DNA of 64,000 bases from Candidatus Acidiferrales bacterium (GTDB taxonomy: Bacteria; Acidobacteriota; Terriglobia; Acidiferrales; UBA7541). Location of the stretch: the NCBI GenBank assembly GCA_035934015.1, contig DASYYH010000006.1, positions 124,001-188,000 of the forward strand. The letters are read 5' to 3'. The notes under the pieces were generated by a model, which saw nothing but the letters and a program-made list of their open reading frames with translations, was not told where the DNA came from and searched no databases. Shown here in pieces: positions 18,696-26,588 of the stretch. Each line of letters starts with the position of its first letter. The first letter of the stretch is position 1. The position numbers and the translations under genes were made by a program.

Positions 18696-19487
18696 TCAAT
18701 TCGTCGCCTTCGCGCCGCCCGGCGCCAGAAAACCGTATTTTTCGAATATGGCTAGGGATTCCGGCGTCTCGATGGCATCCAACAGGCTCCGTGCCGCCTG
18801 CGGGGCCTTGGAAACATTCAGTGCAGCCACCGGATACAGGATCGGATTGTGAGAACCCTCCGGCGCCGTCGCAGCGATTCGCACGCGATTCGAAATCCGC
18901 GCATCGGTGGCGTAGACCATTCCCGCGTCCGCATTTCCCGTCTCGACGTACGCCAGCACTTCGCGCACGTCCTTGGCGTACACAATCTTCGATTGAATTC
19001 CCGGCAGCAAGTGCAAGTGCCCGAAAACTTCCTGCGCGTAAGCTCCTGCAGGAACCGTCCGCGGCTCTCCCATCGCAATCGATTTAACCGTTCGTCTCGC
19101 CAGATTCGCGAATCCTCCAGTGAATTTCGAGCTTGCTGGCACGATTAACACAAGCTGATTTGCCAGAAGGTCGCGTCGCGAACCGGGGACAACCAGATGT
19201 TTGTCTTCAAGCGTGTCCATCTCTTTCTCGGCTGCAGAAATGAAAATGTCTACCGGCGCGCCCTGCTCGATCTGCTGCTCCAGCGTGCCCGAACCTCCGA
19301 AATTGCATTCGACGCGCACGCCGGGATGCTGCTGCTCGTATGTCTGAGCGATCGATTGCAACGGATCCTTCAGGCTAATCGCCGCCGAAATCGTCAGCGT
19401 CACCGGCTCATTCGGCGAATGAATTGGACTCTTGCTGCAACTCGCCGCCAGCGCGCAAACGCCGAGCGCCGCGAGCCGCCAGCGCAT
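18696..19487 (-). CDS. modA: Molybdate-binding periplasmic lipoprotein ModA
   Basis: About 263 residues. I chose the ATG at 19487 because GAGGGAAAG precedes it closely and it gives a clean lipoprotein signal (RWRLAALGVCALAASC, lipobox Cys near residue 18). In-frame ATGs at 19505 and 19520 are possible. The mature protein is a type II periplasmic binding fold: LTISAAISLKDPLQSIAQTYE, NFGGSGTLEQQIEQGAPVDIFISAA, then VLAYVETGNADAGMVYATDA and a C-terminal FEKYGF. The AAxSL and SGTLEQQI segments hold the conserved oxyanion-contacting positions. The substrate is inferred as molybdate or tungstate from family and operon. Confidence 0.93.
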   Translation of the reverse strand: MRWRLAALGVCALAASCSKSPIHSPNEPVTLTISAAISLKDPLQSIAQTYEQQHPGVRVECNFGGSGTLEQQIEQGAPVDIFISAAEKEMDTLEDKHLVVPGSRRDLLANQLVLIVPASSKFTGGFANLARRTVKSIAMGEPRTVPAGAYAQEVFGHLHLLPGIQSKIVYAKDVREVLAYVETGNADAGMVYATDARISNRVRIAATAPEGSHNPILYPVAALNVSKAPQAARSLLDAIETPESLAIFEKYGFLAPGGAKATN

Positions 19488-19617
19488 CTTTCCCTCAAGT
19501 TTCATGTCCCGTGTCTCCAAAGCTCGCGTTCAGCGACGCCCATCGTAGACGAACCTGTCGCCGGGCGCAATTTGCGCTGGTCTGATACGATGACCATCCA
19601 ACTCTCGGCGAGAAGAT

Positions 19618-21045
19618 ATGGCGCCACTGGCAAAAACAAGTACAGAAGAAATTCTTGCGCGCCAATCCGGCCTGCGGCGTCAACTCACTTCGCGCCAGCT
19701 CTCGATGATTGCTCTCGGCGGCGCGATAGGCACCGGTCTTTTCCTGGGCAGTGCCGTCTCCATTCGTTTGGCCGGCCCGGGAGTCATTTTAAGCTACGCT
19801 GGCGGAGCGTTGGTCGCCCTCGCGCTCATGTGGGCGCTCGGAGAAATGGCCGTCGCGCATCCCGTTGCAGGCTCGTTCGGCGTCTACGCGGAGATTTACG
19901 TTCATCCCTGGGCTGGCTACGCCATGCGCTATTCCTATTGGCTTGCGCAGGCCGTCGCCGTTGGCAGCGAAGTCGTCGCCGCCTCGATTTATTGCCATTT
20001 TTGGTTCCCGCGAATTCCCGGCTGGTTGTGGATCATCGCTTTTTCCGCGGCGCTCATCTACATCAATGCGCGCAGCGTCGGGAATTTCGGCAGCTTCGAA
20101 TATTGGTTCGCGCTCATCAAGGTCGCGACGATTTGCATGTTTCTCGCCTTGGGAGCCGCGCTTCTTTTCGGCATCGGTTTTCCGCGCATCGGCTTCGCCA
20201 ACTTCACCGCGCATGGCGGTTTCTTGCCGCACGGCTGGACTGGCGTCGGACTCGGCGTCGCCATGGCCATTTTCAGTTTTATCGGCATCGAAGTCGTTGC
20301 TGTCGCCTCGGGAGAAGCGAAAAACCCGGAAGTCGCTGTTCCGCGTGCGCTGCGCTGGACGCTGGCGCGCCTCGCGCTCTTTTACATCGGCGGCATGGTC
20401 GTCCTCGTCGGCGTCATGCCTTGGACGCAGGCTGGCCTCGCCGAAAGCCCGTTTGTCCGCGTTTTTCAGAGCGTTGGCATCCCTGCCGCTGCGGCCATCA
20501 TGAACTTCGTCGTGCTCACCGCCGCGCTTTCCAGCATGAATACAAACCTCTACCTAACCTCTCGCATGCTTTTCTCGCTCTCGCGCGGCGGATACGCTCC
20601 GCAGTGGCTCTGCAAACTCAATTCTCGTGGCTCTCCGCTCATCGCGCTTCTTGTCTCCAGCATCGGCATGGCCGTGGCTCTCGTTCTCGATCTCCGCTTT
20701 CAGGATACGGCCTTCGTTTACACGCTCGGCGCTGCGTTTTTCGGTGGTCTGTTCGTCTGGATGATGATTTTTCTGACCCATTTGTTTTTTCGAAGGCACT
20801 TTGGACGCTTGGGTACGTCCGCGCTGCCAGCTCGCTTCGCACCGCGGTCCGCGTGGACTTCCGTCGCAGGCCTCGCAGCGCTCGCCGGTGTGACGATTTC
20901 GACTTGGTGGATTCCCGGCATGAAAATCACGCTGCTCGCCGGCCCCCCGTGGCTTGCCTTCATCACGATATGCTATTTTGTCTCTGCGAGGCAGCGCGGT
21001 CCTGAGACAAGCGAAGTCGCGCAAAAGGACGATTCCCATGGATGA
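19618..21045 (+). CDS. APC-superfamily amino acid permease
   Basis: 475 residues, about twelve membrane helices, closest in pattern to the AnsP/ProY/GabP group of H+-coupled amino acid transporters. The signature RQLTSRQLSMIALGGAIGTGLFLGS (residues 20-44) contains the unwound TM1 motif, followed by PGVILSYAGGALVALALMWALGEMA and FSFIGIEVVAVASGEAKNPEVAVP in TM6. The substrate is not readable from sequence. The ORF overlaps the kynureninase-like gene by 8 bp, which hints at import of an aromatic or other substrate for that enzyme, but this is only inference. Confidence 0.9.
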   Translation: MAPLAKTSTEEILARQSGLRRQLTSRQLSMIALGGAIGTGLFLGSAVSIRLAGPGVILSYAGGALVALALMWALGEMAVAHPVAGSFGVYAEIYVHPWAGYAMRYSYWLAQAVAVGSEVVAASIYCHFWFPRIPGWLWIIAFSAALIYINARSVGNFGSFEYWFALIKVATICMFLALGAALLFGIGFPRIGFANFTAHGGFLPHGWTGVGLGVAMAIFSFIGIEVVAVASGEAKNPEVAVPRALRWTLARLALFYIGGMVVLVGVMPWTQAGLAESPFVRVFQSVGIPAAAAIMNFVVLTAALSSMNTNLYLTSRMLFSLSRGGYAPQWLCKLNSRGSPLIALLVSSIGMAVALVLDLRFQDTAFVYTLGAAFFGGLFVWMMIFLTHLFFRRHFGRLGTSALPARFAPRSAWTSVAGLAALAGVTISTWWIPGMKITLLAGPPWLAFITICYFVSARQRGPETSEVAQKDDSHG

Positions 21046-22213
21046 ACTGCTCAACTGGCGCAGTCAGTTTCCGATTCTCGAGACCACCACCTACATGATC
21101 AGCAATTCGCTCGGCGCCATGCCGCGCGCTGTCTACGACCGCGTCCACGATTACGCCGAAAGCTGGGCCACGCGCGGTCTTCGTGCCTGGGAAGAGGGCT
21201 GGTGGGACATGGCCGTTTCCGTCGGCGACAAAGTCGGCGCCATCATCGGCGCGGGCCCCGGCGAAATTTCTCTGCACCAGAACGTCACCATCACGCAGGC
21301 CGTGATTTCCTCCTGTTTTGATTTTTCCGGACCGCGCAACAAAGTCGTTCTCGTCGATCTGGAATTTCCATCCATCGTTTACTTTTATATGGAACAGCGC
21401 CGCCGCGGCGCGCGCGTCGAAATGCTCAAGAGCGAAGACGGAGTCCATATTCCTCTCGAACGCGTCCTCGCCGCCATAGACGAAACAACTCTTCTCGTTC
21501 CGATTTCTTATGTGCTTTTCCGCAGCGCCACCATCATCGACGCAAAAGCGATAATCGAACGCGCTCATAAAGTCGGCGCTTACGTGATTCTCGATTGTTT
21601 TCAAGCCGCCGGGACCGTGCCCGTCAATGTTCGCGACCTCAAGACCGATTTCGCCGTTGGCGGCGTGCTGAAATGGCTCTGCGGCGGGCCAGGCGTTGCT
21701 TATCTTTACGTTCGTCCTGATCTGCGCGCGAAATTCTCGCCTTCGCTGACCGGCTGGCTCGCCCATCAGCGTCCTTTCGATTTTGAAATTGGCGAAATCG
21801 ACCCGCGCGAGGATTCCTACCGCTTCTTGAACGGCACGCCGCAAATCCCAGCGCTTTACGCCTGCCAGCCGGGACTCGAAATCATCCACAAAGTCGGTAT
21901 CGATCGCATCCGTGAAAAATCCATTCGCCAGACGGAGCGGCTCATTGCCGGCGCTCTTCAGCGCGGCTGGCGCGTGAATTCGCCGCGCGATTCCGCCGAG
22001 CGCGGCGGCACAGTCTCCGTCGATTGTCCGCACGCCAGGGAAGTGAAAAACGAATTGATCGCCCGCAACGTCATGGTCGATTACCGCCCTGGCGCCGGCG
22101 TGCGCCTCTCACCTCATTTTTATAATCGCGACGACGAAATCGATTTTGCCCTGGCCCAAATCGAGGAAATCCTCGCAACGCGCGCTTGGGAGCGCCATCT
22201 CCAGCCGGCGTGA
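21038..22213 (+). CDS. Kynureninase-like class V aminotransferase-fold PLP enzyme
   Basis: 391 residues. Cytoplasmic fold type I PLP enzyme. AWEEGWWDMAVSVGDKVGAIIG and LHQNVTITQAVISSCF resemble kynureninase, and the PLP site ILDCFQAAGTVPVNV then FAVGGVLKWLCGGPG holds Asp and the Schiff-base Lys. VRLSPHFYNRDDEIDFAL is the usual C-terminal piece. The ATG at 21038 overlaps the permease end by 8 bp, with AAAAGGA upstream. No other tryptophan-to-anthranilate or nicotinate genes are nearby, so substrate could be kynurenine or another amino acid (a cysteine-desulfurase-like function is also possible). Confidence 0.82.
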   Translation: MDELLNWRSQFPILETTTYMISNSLGAMPRAVYDRVHDYAESWATRGLRAWEEGWWDMAVSVGDKVGAIIGAGPGEISLHQNVTITQAVISSCFDFSGPRNKVVLVDLEFPSIVYFYMEQRRRGARVEMLKSEDGVHIPLERVLAAIDETTLLVPISYVLFRSATIIDAKAIIERAHKVGAYVILDCFQAAGTVPVNVRDLKTDFAVGGVLKWLCGGPGVAYLYVRPDLRAKFSPSLTGWLAHQRPFDFEIGEIDPREDSYRFLNGTPQIPALYACQPGLEIIHKVGIDRIREKSIRQTERLIAGALQRGWRVNSPRDSAERGGTVSVDCPHAREVKNELIARNVMVDYRPGAGVRLSPHFYNRDDEIDFALAQIEEILATRAWERHLQPA

Positions 22214-22905
22214 GCCGGCGCTGGTGCAAATTGGCCGACGTTCAGAACGCCGCAGATTGGGAATCGTTGCGCATGGCGATGGTTGTCGAACAGATTCGCA
22301 AGCGCGGCATCTATTCGCCGCGCGTTCTCGCCGCCATGGAACGCGTTCCGCGCCATCTGTTCGTTCCGCCCGAACTCGCCGAGCGCGCCTATAATGATGA
22401 ACCGCTCTCCATCGGCGAGCGTCAAACCATTTCGCAGCCCTACATGGTGGCGGCCATGACCGAAGCGCTGGAACTCGGCGGCAACGAACGCGTCTTGGAA
22501 ATCGGCGCCGGCTCTGGCTATCAAGCGGCAATCCTCGCCGAGCTCGCGCGTGAAGTCATCACGGTGGAAGCGCGCCCGCCGCTCGCCGAAGCCGCGCGCG
22601 AAAGGCTCGCCGCGCTCGGCTACAAAAACGTCCGCGTCGAAATTGGTGATGGCACGCTTGGCTGGCCGCCCGGAGCGCCGTTCGATGCCATTCTTGTTGC
22701 CGCCGCCGCGCCGCAAATCCCCGAACCGCTCACCGAACAGCTTGCCGAAGGCGGACGCATGGTGATTCCCGTCGGCCGCATCGACCGCCAAATGCTCTTG
22801 CGCGTTCGCAAATCCGCTGGCCACATCGTCGAAGAGAAATTGTTCCCTTGCCAGTTCGTGCCACTGCAAGGCCGGCATGGCTGGCCCGTCGCGACAACCG
22901 GATGA
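22210..22905 (+). CDS. pcm: Protein-L-isoaspartate O-methyltransferase
   Basis: About 231 residues. Methylates isoaspartyl residues in damaged proteins using S-adenosylmethionine. Motifs: RVPRHLFVPPELAERAYND, the family-defining GERQTISQPYMVAAMTEAL, SAM motif I VLEIGAGSGYQAAILAEL, post-I VITVEARPPLAE, and FDAILVAAAAPQIPEPL. I prefer the GTG at 22210 because it overlaps the stop of the upstream gene as GTGA; an ATG at 22273 (MAMVVEQIRKRGI) would also give a complete domain. The 3' end overlaps the glycosyltransferase gene by 4 bp. Confidence 0.93.
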   Translation: MSRRWCKLADVQNAADWESLRMAMVVEQIRKRGIYSPRVLAAMERVPRHLFVPPELAERAYNDEPLSIGERQTISQPYMVAAMTEALELGGNERVLEIGAGSGYQAAILAELAREVITVEARPPLAEAARERLAALGYKNVRVEIGDGTLGWPPGAPFDAILVAAAAPQIPEPLTEQLAEGGRMVIPVGRIDRQMLLRVRKSAGHIVEEKLFPCQFVPLQGRHGWPVATTG

Positions 22906-23642
22906 CGCCGCCTCTCGCCTTATCGGTCGTCATTCCCGCCTATAACGAAGAGGATCGTCTGCCTCTCGCGCTTGAGCATGTTTCGCAGTATCTCCGTCGC
23001 AATCATCCATCTTCCGAAATCATCGTTGTCAACGACGGTTCCACAGATGCCACGCCTCAAATTGTCGCCGAATGGCAGCAGAAAATTCCCAGCCTGCGTT
23101 TGGTTTCCAACGATCGGAATCGTGGCAAGGGTTATAGCGTCCGTCACGGAATGCTCGAAGCGCGCGGCCGCGTTGCTTTGTTCACCGACGCGGATCTTTC
23201 CGCGCCCATCGGCGAAGCTGCAAAATTATTCGCTGCTCTCGAATCCGCCGACGTCGCCATCGGCTCGCGCGACATCGATCGCCGCCTCATCGAAGTTCAC
23301 CAGTCTCGCATGCGCGAACTGGCCGGAATTATTTTCAATTGGATTGTGCGCTTGTTTACCGGCCTGCCGTTTCACGATACGCAATGCGGCTTCAAAGCCT
23401 TTGCCATGCTCGAGTCGCGAATCATTTTCGAGCAGCAGCGCATCGAGGATTTCGGCTTCGATCCCGAAATTCTTTTTCTCGCGCACCGCCACGGTCTGCG
23501 AACCGCCGAGGTCCCGGTTCGCTGGGCGCATGACGCGCGAACGAAAGTCCACGTCGTGCGCGATAGCCTGCGCATGCTCGCGGATCTTTTCTTGATTCGC
23601 TGGAACGCGATAACCGGCCGCTATCCCAAATCCGCGAAGTGA
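22902..23642 (+). CDS. Family 2 glycosyltransferase (dolichyl-phosphate beta-glucosyltransferase-like)
   Basis: 246 residues, GT-A fold. LSVVIPAYNEEDRLPLALEHV starts the nucleotide-binding fold, then IIVVNDGSTDATPQI, the DxD-type metal site ALFTDADLSAPIGE, and the conserved QCGFKAF and RIEDFGFDPEILFLAHRHGL of polyprenyl-phosphate-dependent GT2 enzymes. There are no clear transmembrane helices, so it probably acts at the cytoplasmic membrane surface on a lipid carrier phosphate. Substrates are not known. ATGA overlap with pcm makes it the fourth gene of a coupled chain. uppS, which makes the lipid carrier, lies 1.7 kb downstream in a separate unit. Confidence 0.88.
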   Translation: MTPPLALSVVIPAYNEEDRLPLALEHVSQYLRRNHPSSEIIVVNDGSTDATPQIVAEWQQKIPSLRLVSNDRNRGKGYSVRHGMLEARGRVALFTDADLSAPIGEAAKLFAALESADVAIGSRDIDRRLIEVHQSRMRELAGIIFNWIVRLFTGLPFHDTQCGFKAFAMLESRIIFEQQRIEDFGFDPEILFLAHRHGLRTAEVPVRWAHDARTKVHVVRDSLRMLADLFLIRWNAITGRYPKSAK

Positions 23643-23675
23643 TGCCCGGCTCTGCCGCGTTCGTATTCGGGTTGG

Positions 23676-24206
23676 TTATTGTTTCGGTCGCGGTTGCGCC
23701 GTCGGCGGCAGCATTCCGTTCAACCGCAAATACGCTGCTTCCGCGCTGTAGTGATCGTAAAGGTCCGCCACCAGCGTGATCATCACTCGCGCGCGAGGAA
23801 CGTTGCCCCGGAACAACGGCAGCATTTCTCCCAGCTTCGAATCGTCGGTCTTATCGAGGACTCCGCTGCAATAATCGAACGAAGTCTTGAGCGCGCCAAC
23901 GAGCTTGTCTTTGGGATCCGTCTCGGTGAGTTTCTCTCCCTCCGGCGGTTTCGTGCCCGCAATCGTCGAGCACAAAAACGTGTTCGATTGCGCCAGGTGC
24001 ATGACCATATGTCCGAACGTAAGTTGCTCCGGCGTGGGTTTGTAGCCGTATTTGTCCGCCGGCATTTCTTCCGCGGCGGCAATGATGGCCTTGGCGTGCT
24101 GCGCCACCATCTGCTTCACCGAATCCGAAACCGGATTGGATGATTGCGCGTTCGCCGCCAGCGGCATCAAAGCCGCGATCGCGGCGCAAATCAAGATTCG
24201 CTTCAT
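23676..24206 (-). CDS. Exported DinB-like protein
   Basis: About 176 residues from the ATG at 24206, which starts a signal peptide (KRILICAAIAALMPLAANAQ). An ATG at 24266 would bury it behind 20 basic residues. The mature region is a four-helix bundle typical of the DinB/YfiT family: KQMVAQHAKAIIAAAEEMP, the metal-ligand His region LTFGHMVMHLAQSN and ADLYDHYSAEAAYLRLNGMLPP. DinB relatives are usually cytoplasmic metal-binding enzymes or of unknown role; an exported form is atypical, though I have seen such forms in Acidobacteria. It is divergent from the promoter-operator region at 24.3 kb. Confidence 0.8.
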   Translation of the reverse strand: MKRILICAAIAALMPLAANAQSSNPVSDSVKQMVAQHAKAIIAAAEEMPADKYGYKPTPEQLTFGHMVMHLAQSNTFLCSTIAGTKPPEGEKLTETDPKDKLVGALKTSFDYCSGVLDKTDDSKLGEMLPLFRGNVPRARVMITLVADLYDHYSAEAAYLRLNGMLPPTAQPRPKQ

Positions 24207-24311
24207 GGAAATCCTCCTCAGTGGAAACGACCGAAAAGCATAGTCCCGCACCCACGCGAGCGACAACTAAATTCGCATCTCCTCGCCTCTGCGCGGATCT
24301 TCGTGTCATTC

Positions 24312-24358
24312 ACTTTGCAAAACAAAGTACTTGACATTATTTCCCCTCGTGCTATGCT
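24312..24358 (+). promoter_or_regulatory. Palindromic operator and sigma70-type promoter
   Basis: A perfect inverted repeat ACTTTG-caaaa-CAAAGT occupies 24312-24328. Two bases later there is a perfect -35 box TTGACA (24331-24336), a 16-bp spacer and a -10 box TATGCT (24353-24358). The predicted start of transcription is near 24365, which would put the ATG at 24366 within a base of the 5' end. The palindrome abuts the -35 box, as expected for a repressor or activator site. The winged-helix gene two ORFs downstream is the obvious candidate for the binding protein. The sites are seen directly; the regulation is inference. Confidence 0.75.
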
Positions 24359-24365
24359 TTCACCG

Positions 24366-24968
24366 ATGAACTCCTCCTCGCCTCTTCGCCGTCCCGTTGC
24401 CATCGACGATCACGCTCGCGATAACCTCCGCTTCATTCGCGAAACCATGGAGCGCGCTGGCTCTTTCACTGCCGTTCCCGGCTGGGGCGGAATGGTCCTC
24501 GGCATCACGGCCGTCGGCGCCGCAATCGTCGCCGCGCAGCAAACGAGCCCCGGCGCTTGGCTCACCGTTTGGCTCGTCGAAGCGGCCATTGCTTTCGCCA
24601 TCGCCGGCTGGAGCACGCTTCTCAAGGCGCGCCGCGCCAAAGATTCTCTTCTCTCCGGCCCTGCGCGCAAATTTGCGCTCAGTTTTGTTCCTCCGCTTTT
24701 TGTCGGCGCGATTCTCACCTACGTTCTTTTTCACGCCGGGCTTGTCGCCGCCATCCCTGCGACGTGGCTGCTTCTCTATGGCACGGGCGTTGTCACCGGC
24801 GGCGCCTTTTCGATTCGTGTGGTTCCTTTGATGGGGCTTTGTTTCATGGTTCTCGGCACGGTCGCGTTTTTCTGTCCGGCTGGCTGGGACAAGTTCCTGC
24901 TCGGCCTGGGCTTTGGCGGATTTCACATTCTTTTCGGGGCAGTGATTGCGAGGAACTATGGCGGGTAA
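24366..24968 (+). CDS. Multi-pass membrane protein upstream of a winged-helix regulator
   Basis: 200 residues. About six hydrophobic segments (for example GWGGMVLGITAVGAAIVAA, WLVEAAIAFAIAGWSTLL, FVPPLFVGAILTYVLFHAGLVAAIP, WLLLYGTGVVTGGAFSIRVVPLMGL), after a soluble start DDHARDNLRFIRETMERA. The N-terminal helix motif and paired membrane-protein/HTH gene arrangement are common in Acidobacteria, but I do not know a function. I chose the ATG at 24366; the ATG at 24354 sits inside the predicted -10 box. The frame overlaps the regulator gene by 11 bp, so the two are coupled and a membrane-sensor role feeding the regulator is a reasonable guess. Confidence 0.75.
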   Translation: MNSSSPLRRPVAIDDHARDNLRFIRETMERAGSFTAVPGWGGMVLGITAVGAAIVAAQQTSPGAWLTVWLVEAAIAFAIAGWSTLLKARRAKDSLLSGPARKFALSFVPPLFVGAILTYVLFHAGLVAAIPATWLLLYGTGVVTGGAFSIRVVPLMGLCFMVLGTVAFFCPAGWDKFLLGLGFGGFHILFGAVIARNYGG

Positions 24969-25347
24969 ATCAGCGGCGGTGCGGTCTCCGCAGGACGTAA
25001 AATCCGTGCGTCACGAGTGGGAGGCGGTTCGCGGTCGGGTGGCTGAAGAATCCACTCGTTCGCTCGACCGCCTGATTCACGAGCGCACGCGTCTGGGCAT
25101 CATCAGCGCACTGGCCGTGAACACGACTCTAAGTTTCAACGAATTGAAGAAGCTCGTCGGCGCCAGCGATGGCAATCTGAGCGTCCACGCGCGAAAGCTC
25201 GAAGACGCCGGCTACATCGCTTGCGCCAAGTCGTTCGCCGGGCGCATGCCCAAGACGGAATATCGCCTCACGCCTTCGGGCCGCAAGGCTTTGCAGCATT
25301 ATCTGGATCATATGGAAGCGTTGATTCGCGTTACGCGGGAAGGATAG
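24958..25347 (+). CDS. Winged-helix transcriptional regulator (PF13601-like)
   Basis: 129 residues. Winged-helix DNA-binding domain: RLIHERTRLGIISALAVNTTLSFNELKKLVGASDGNLSVHARKLEDAGYIACAKSF, then the wing GRMPKTEYRLTPSGRKALQHYL. This matches the MarR/ArsR-like helix-turn-helix group called HTH_34. The ATG at 24958 has GAGGA just upstream (24949-24954), and overlaps the membrane-protein gene by 11 bp; a TTG at 24946 is an alternative. Target sites are inferred to include the palindrome at 24312-24328 and perhaps the half-site at 25385-25395. No ligand-binding domain is visible. Confidence 0.88.
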   Translation: MAGKSAAVRSPQDVKSVRHEWEAVRGRVAEESTRSLDRLIHERTRLGIISALAVNTTLSFNELKKLVGASDGNLSVHARKLEDAGYIACAKSFAGRMPKTEYRLTPSGRKALQHYLDHMEALIRVTREG

Positions 25348-25351
25348 GTAG

Positions 25352-25367
25352 GGCAAAATTTTTTGCC
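25352..25367. repeat. GGCAAAA-tt-TTTTGCC palindrome before uppS
   Basis: A perfect 7-bp inverted repeat with a 2-bp centre lies 5 bp after the regulator stop codon and 11 bp before the uppS ATG. The loop is too short for a good RNA hairpin, so it is better read as a DNA-level site or an AT-rich weak terminator. The next 30 bp also contain AAAGTACTTTG (25385-25395), which shares the ACTTTG half of the operator at 24312. Confidence 0.5.
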
Positions 25368-25377
25368 TTCATACTTC

Positions 25378-26124
25378 ATGAAAAAAAGTACTTTGTATAT
25401 TGTTCCGCCGCAGGGAATTCACGTCGCCATCGTCATGGATGGTAATGGCCGCTGGGCCGAGATGCGCGGCCTGCCGCGCTCGGCCGGGCATCGCGCCGGT
25501 GTGGAAGTCGTCAATCGAATTGTCCGGACCGCTCCGCGTCTCGGCATCGATACGCTCACGCTTTTTGCTTTCTCCTCGAACAACTGGCAGCGCTCGTCGG
25601 ACGAAGTCGGTGCGCTTTTCGGCCTTCTCGAATCCTATTTCTTCAATGAAGCGCGCCATGCTGCGGAGCACGGCGTTCGCATCAGCGTCATTGGCCGCCG
25701 CGATCGCTTGCCGAGCGCGCTCGTTTCCGCGATTGAGTCGGTCGAAGATGCCACGGCGGAAAATAGCGGACTCCATCTGCGCATCGCCGTGGATTATTCC
25801 GCGCGCGACTCCATGCTCCAGGCCGCTTGCTGGATGGTCTCGGCAACCGAAGTCACCCAGCAGGAATTTTCCCGCCGTCTCGGCGATGTCACGCACTCCT
25901 CCGATGGTTCTCCCGACGTGGATCTGCTGATCCGCACGGGCGGTGAGCAGCGCCTCAGCGATTTCATGCTCTGGGAGTGCGCGTATGCCGAGTTGCATTT
26001 CCTCGAGCGCATGTGGCCCGATTTCGACGCCGCCGATTTGGAAACCGCCGTCCGCGATTTCCATGCTCGCGACCGCCGCTTTGGCAGCGTTCCGGTGACC
26101 GTCGCCACCGCGGCAATCCAATAA
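25378..26124 (+). CDS. uppS: Isoprenyl transferase (undecaprenyl diphosphate synthase type)
   Basis: 248 residues. Cis-prenyltransferase that builds the lipid carrier for cell-wall and glycan synthesis. Signature HVAIVMDGNGRWAEMRGLPRSAGHRAGVE with the catalytic Asp of MDGNG, LTLFAFSSNNWQRSSDEVGALFGLL, and the C-terminal LLIRTGGEQRLSDFMLWECAYAELHFL that contacts diphosphate. The ATG at 25378 gives a short leader MKKSTLYIVPPQGI; a TTG at 25363 is in frame. Upstream palindromes suggest it has its own or shared control with the regulator gene 31 bp away. Confidence 0.93.
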   Translation: MKKSTLYIVPPQGIHVAIVMDGNGRWAEMRGLPRSAGHRAGVEVVNRIVRTAPRLGIDTLTLFAFSSNNWQRSSDEVGALFGLLESYFFNEARHAAEHGVRISVIGRRDRLPSALVSAIESVEDATAENSGLHLRIAVDYSARDSMLQAACWMVSATEVTQQEFSRRLGDVTHSSDGSPDVDLLIRTGGEQRLSDFMLWECAYAELHFLERMWPDFDAADLETAVRDFHARDRRFGSVPVTVATAAIQ

Positions 26125-26185
26125 CGATTCGCAGAAGCGCCGGACACTTTTGTTTTCTATTTTCTATAGGACAGGAGCGTCGCAC

Positions 26186-26557
26186 ATGAACACATCGGAA
26201 GCCATTCACCCTGTTGGATCCGTTGAGCTGCGCGGAATTCTCGATGACGCTATTCGTTACTGGGAACTCCGCCGCATTCCTTACAATTTCATTCTCGCCG
26301 CTGTCACGATCGCCTGGGGCGCCGCCGACTGGACGCATCTTCGCCAGACGCCCGTATGGGCAATCTTGCTCACGCTTTTCGTTCTCGCGGCGCTTGCAAA
26401 CGTCCTTTATTGCTCGGCCTATCTCGTGGATATCTTCATCCAGAGCTCTTCGTTCCGTGATCTGTGGCGCCGTCGCCGCTGGATTTTGTGGCTCGCGGGG
26501 ACGTTGCTCGCCGTCGCTTTGGCCAACGCCTGGATCATCGCCCAGATTAGCCAGTAA
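26186..26557 (+). CDS. Small membrane protein, first of two tandem paralogues
   Basis: 123 residues. A soluble N-terminus of about 40 residues ends in RYWELRRIPYNFIL, then three hydrophobic segments, AAVTIAWGAADWTHL, VWAILLTLFVLAALANVLYCSAYL and WILWLAGTLLAVALANAWI. AGGAG at 26172-26176 supports the ATG at 26186. The same layout, with motifs YWExRRIxYN, LANVxYCxAY and SxxLRxLWRxxRW, is repeated in the next gene, so the pair arose by duplication. Function unknown. Confidence 0.75.
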   Translation: MNTSEAIHPVGSVELRGILDDAIRYWELRRIPYNFILAAVTIAWGAADWTHLRQTPVWAILLTLFVLAALANVLYCSAYLVDIFIQSSSFRDLWRRRRWILWLAGTLLAVALANAWIIAQISQ

Positions 26558-26588
26558 CCGGTTGCGTGTCACGCTCTGGAGGCTCAAT

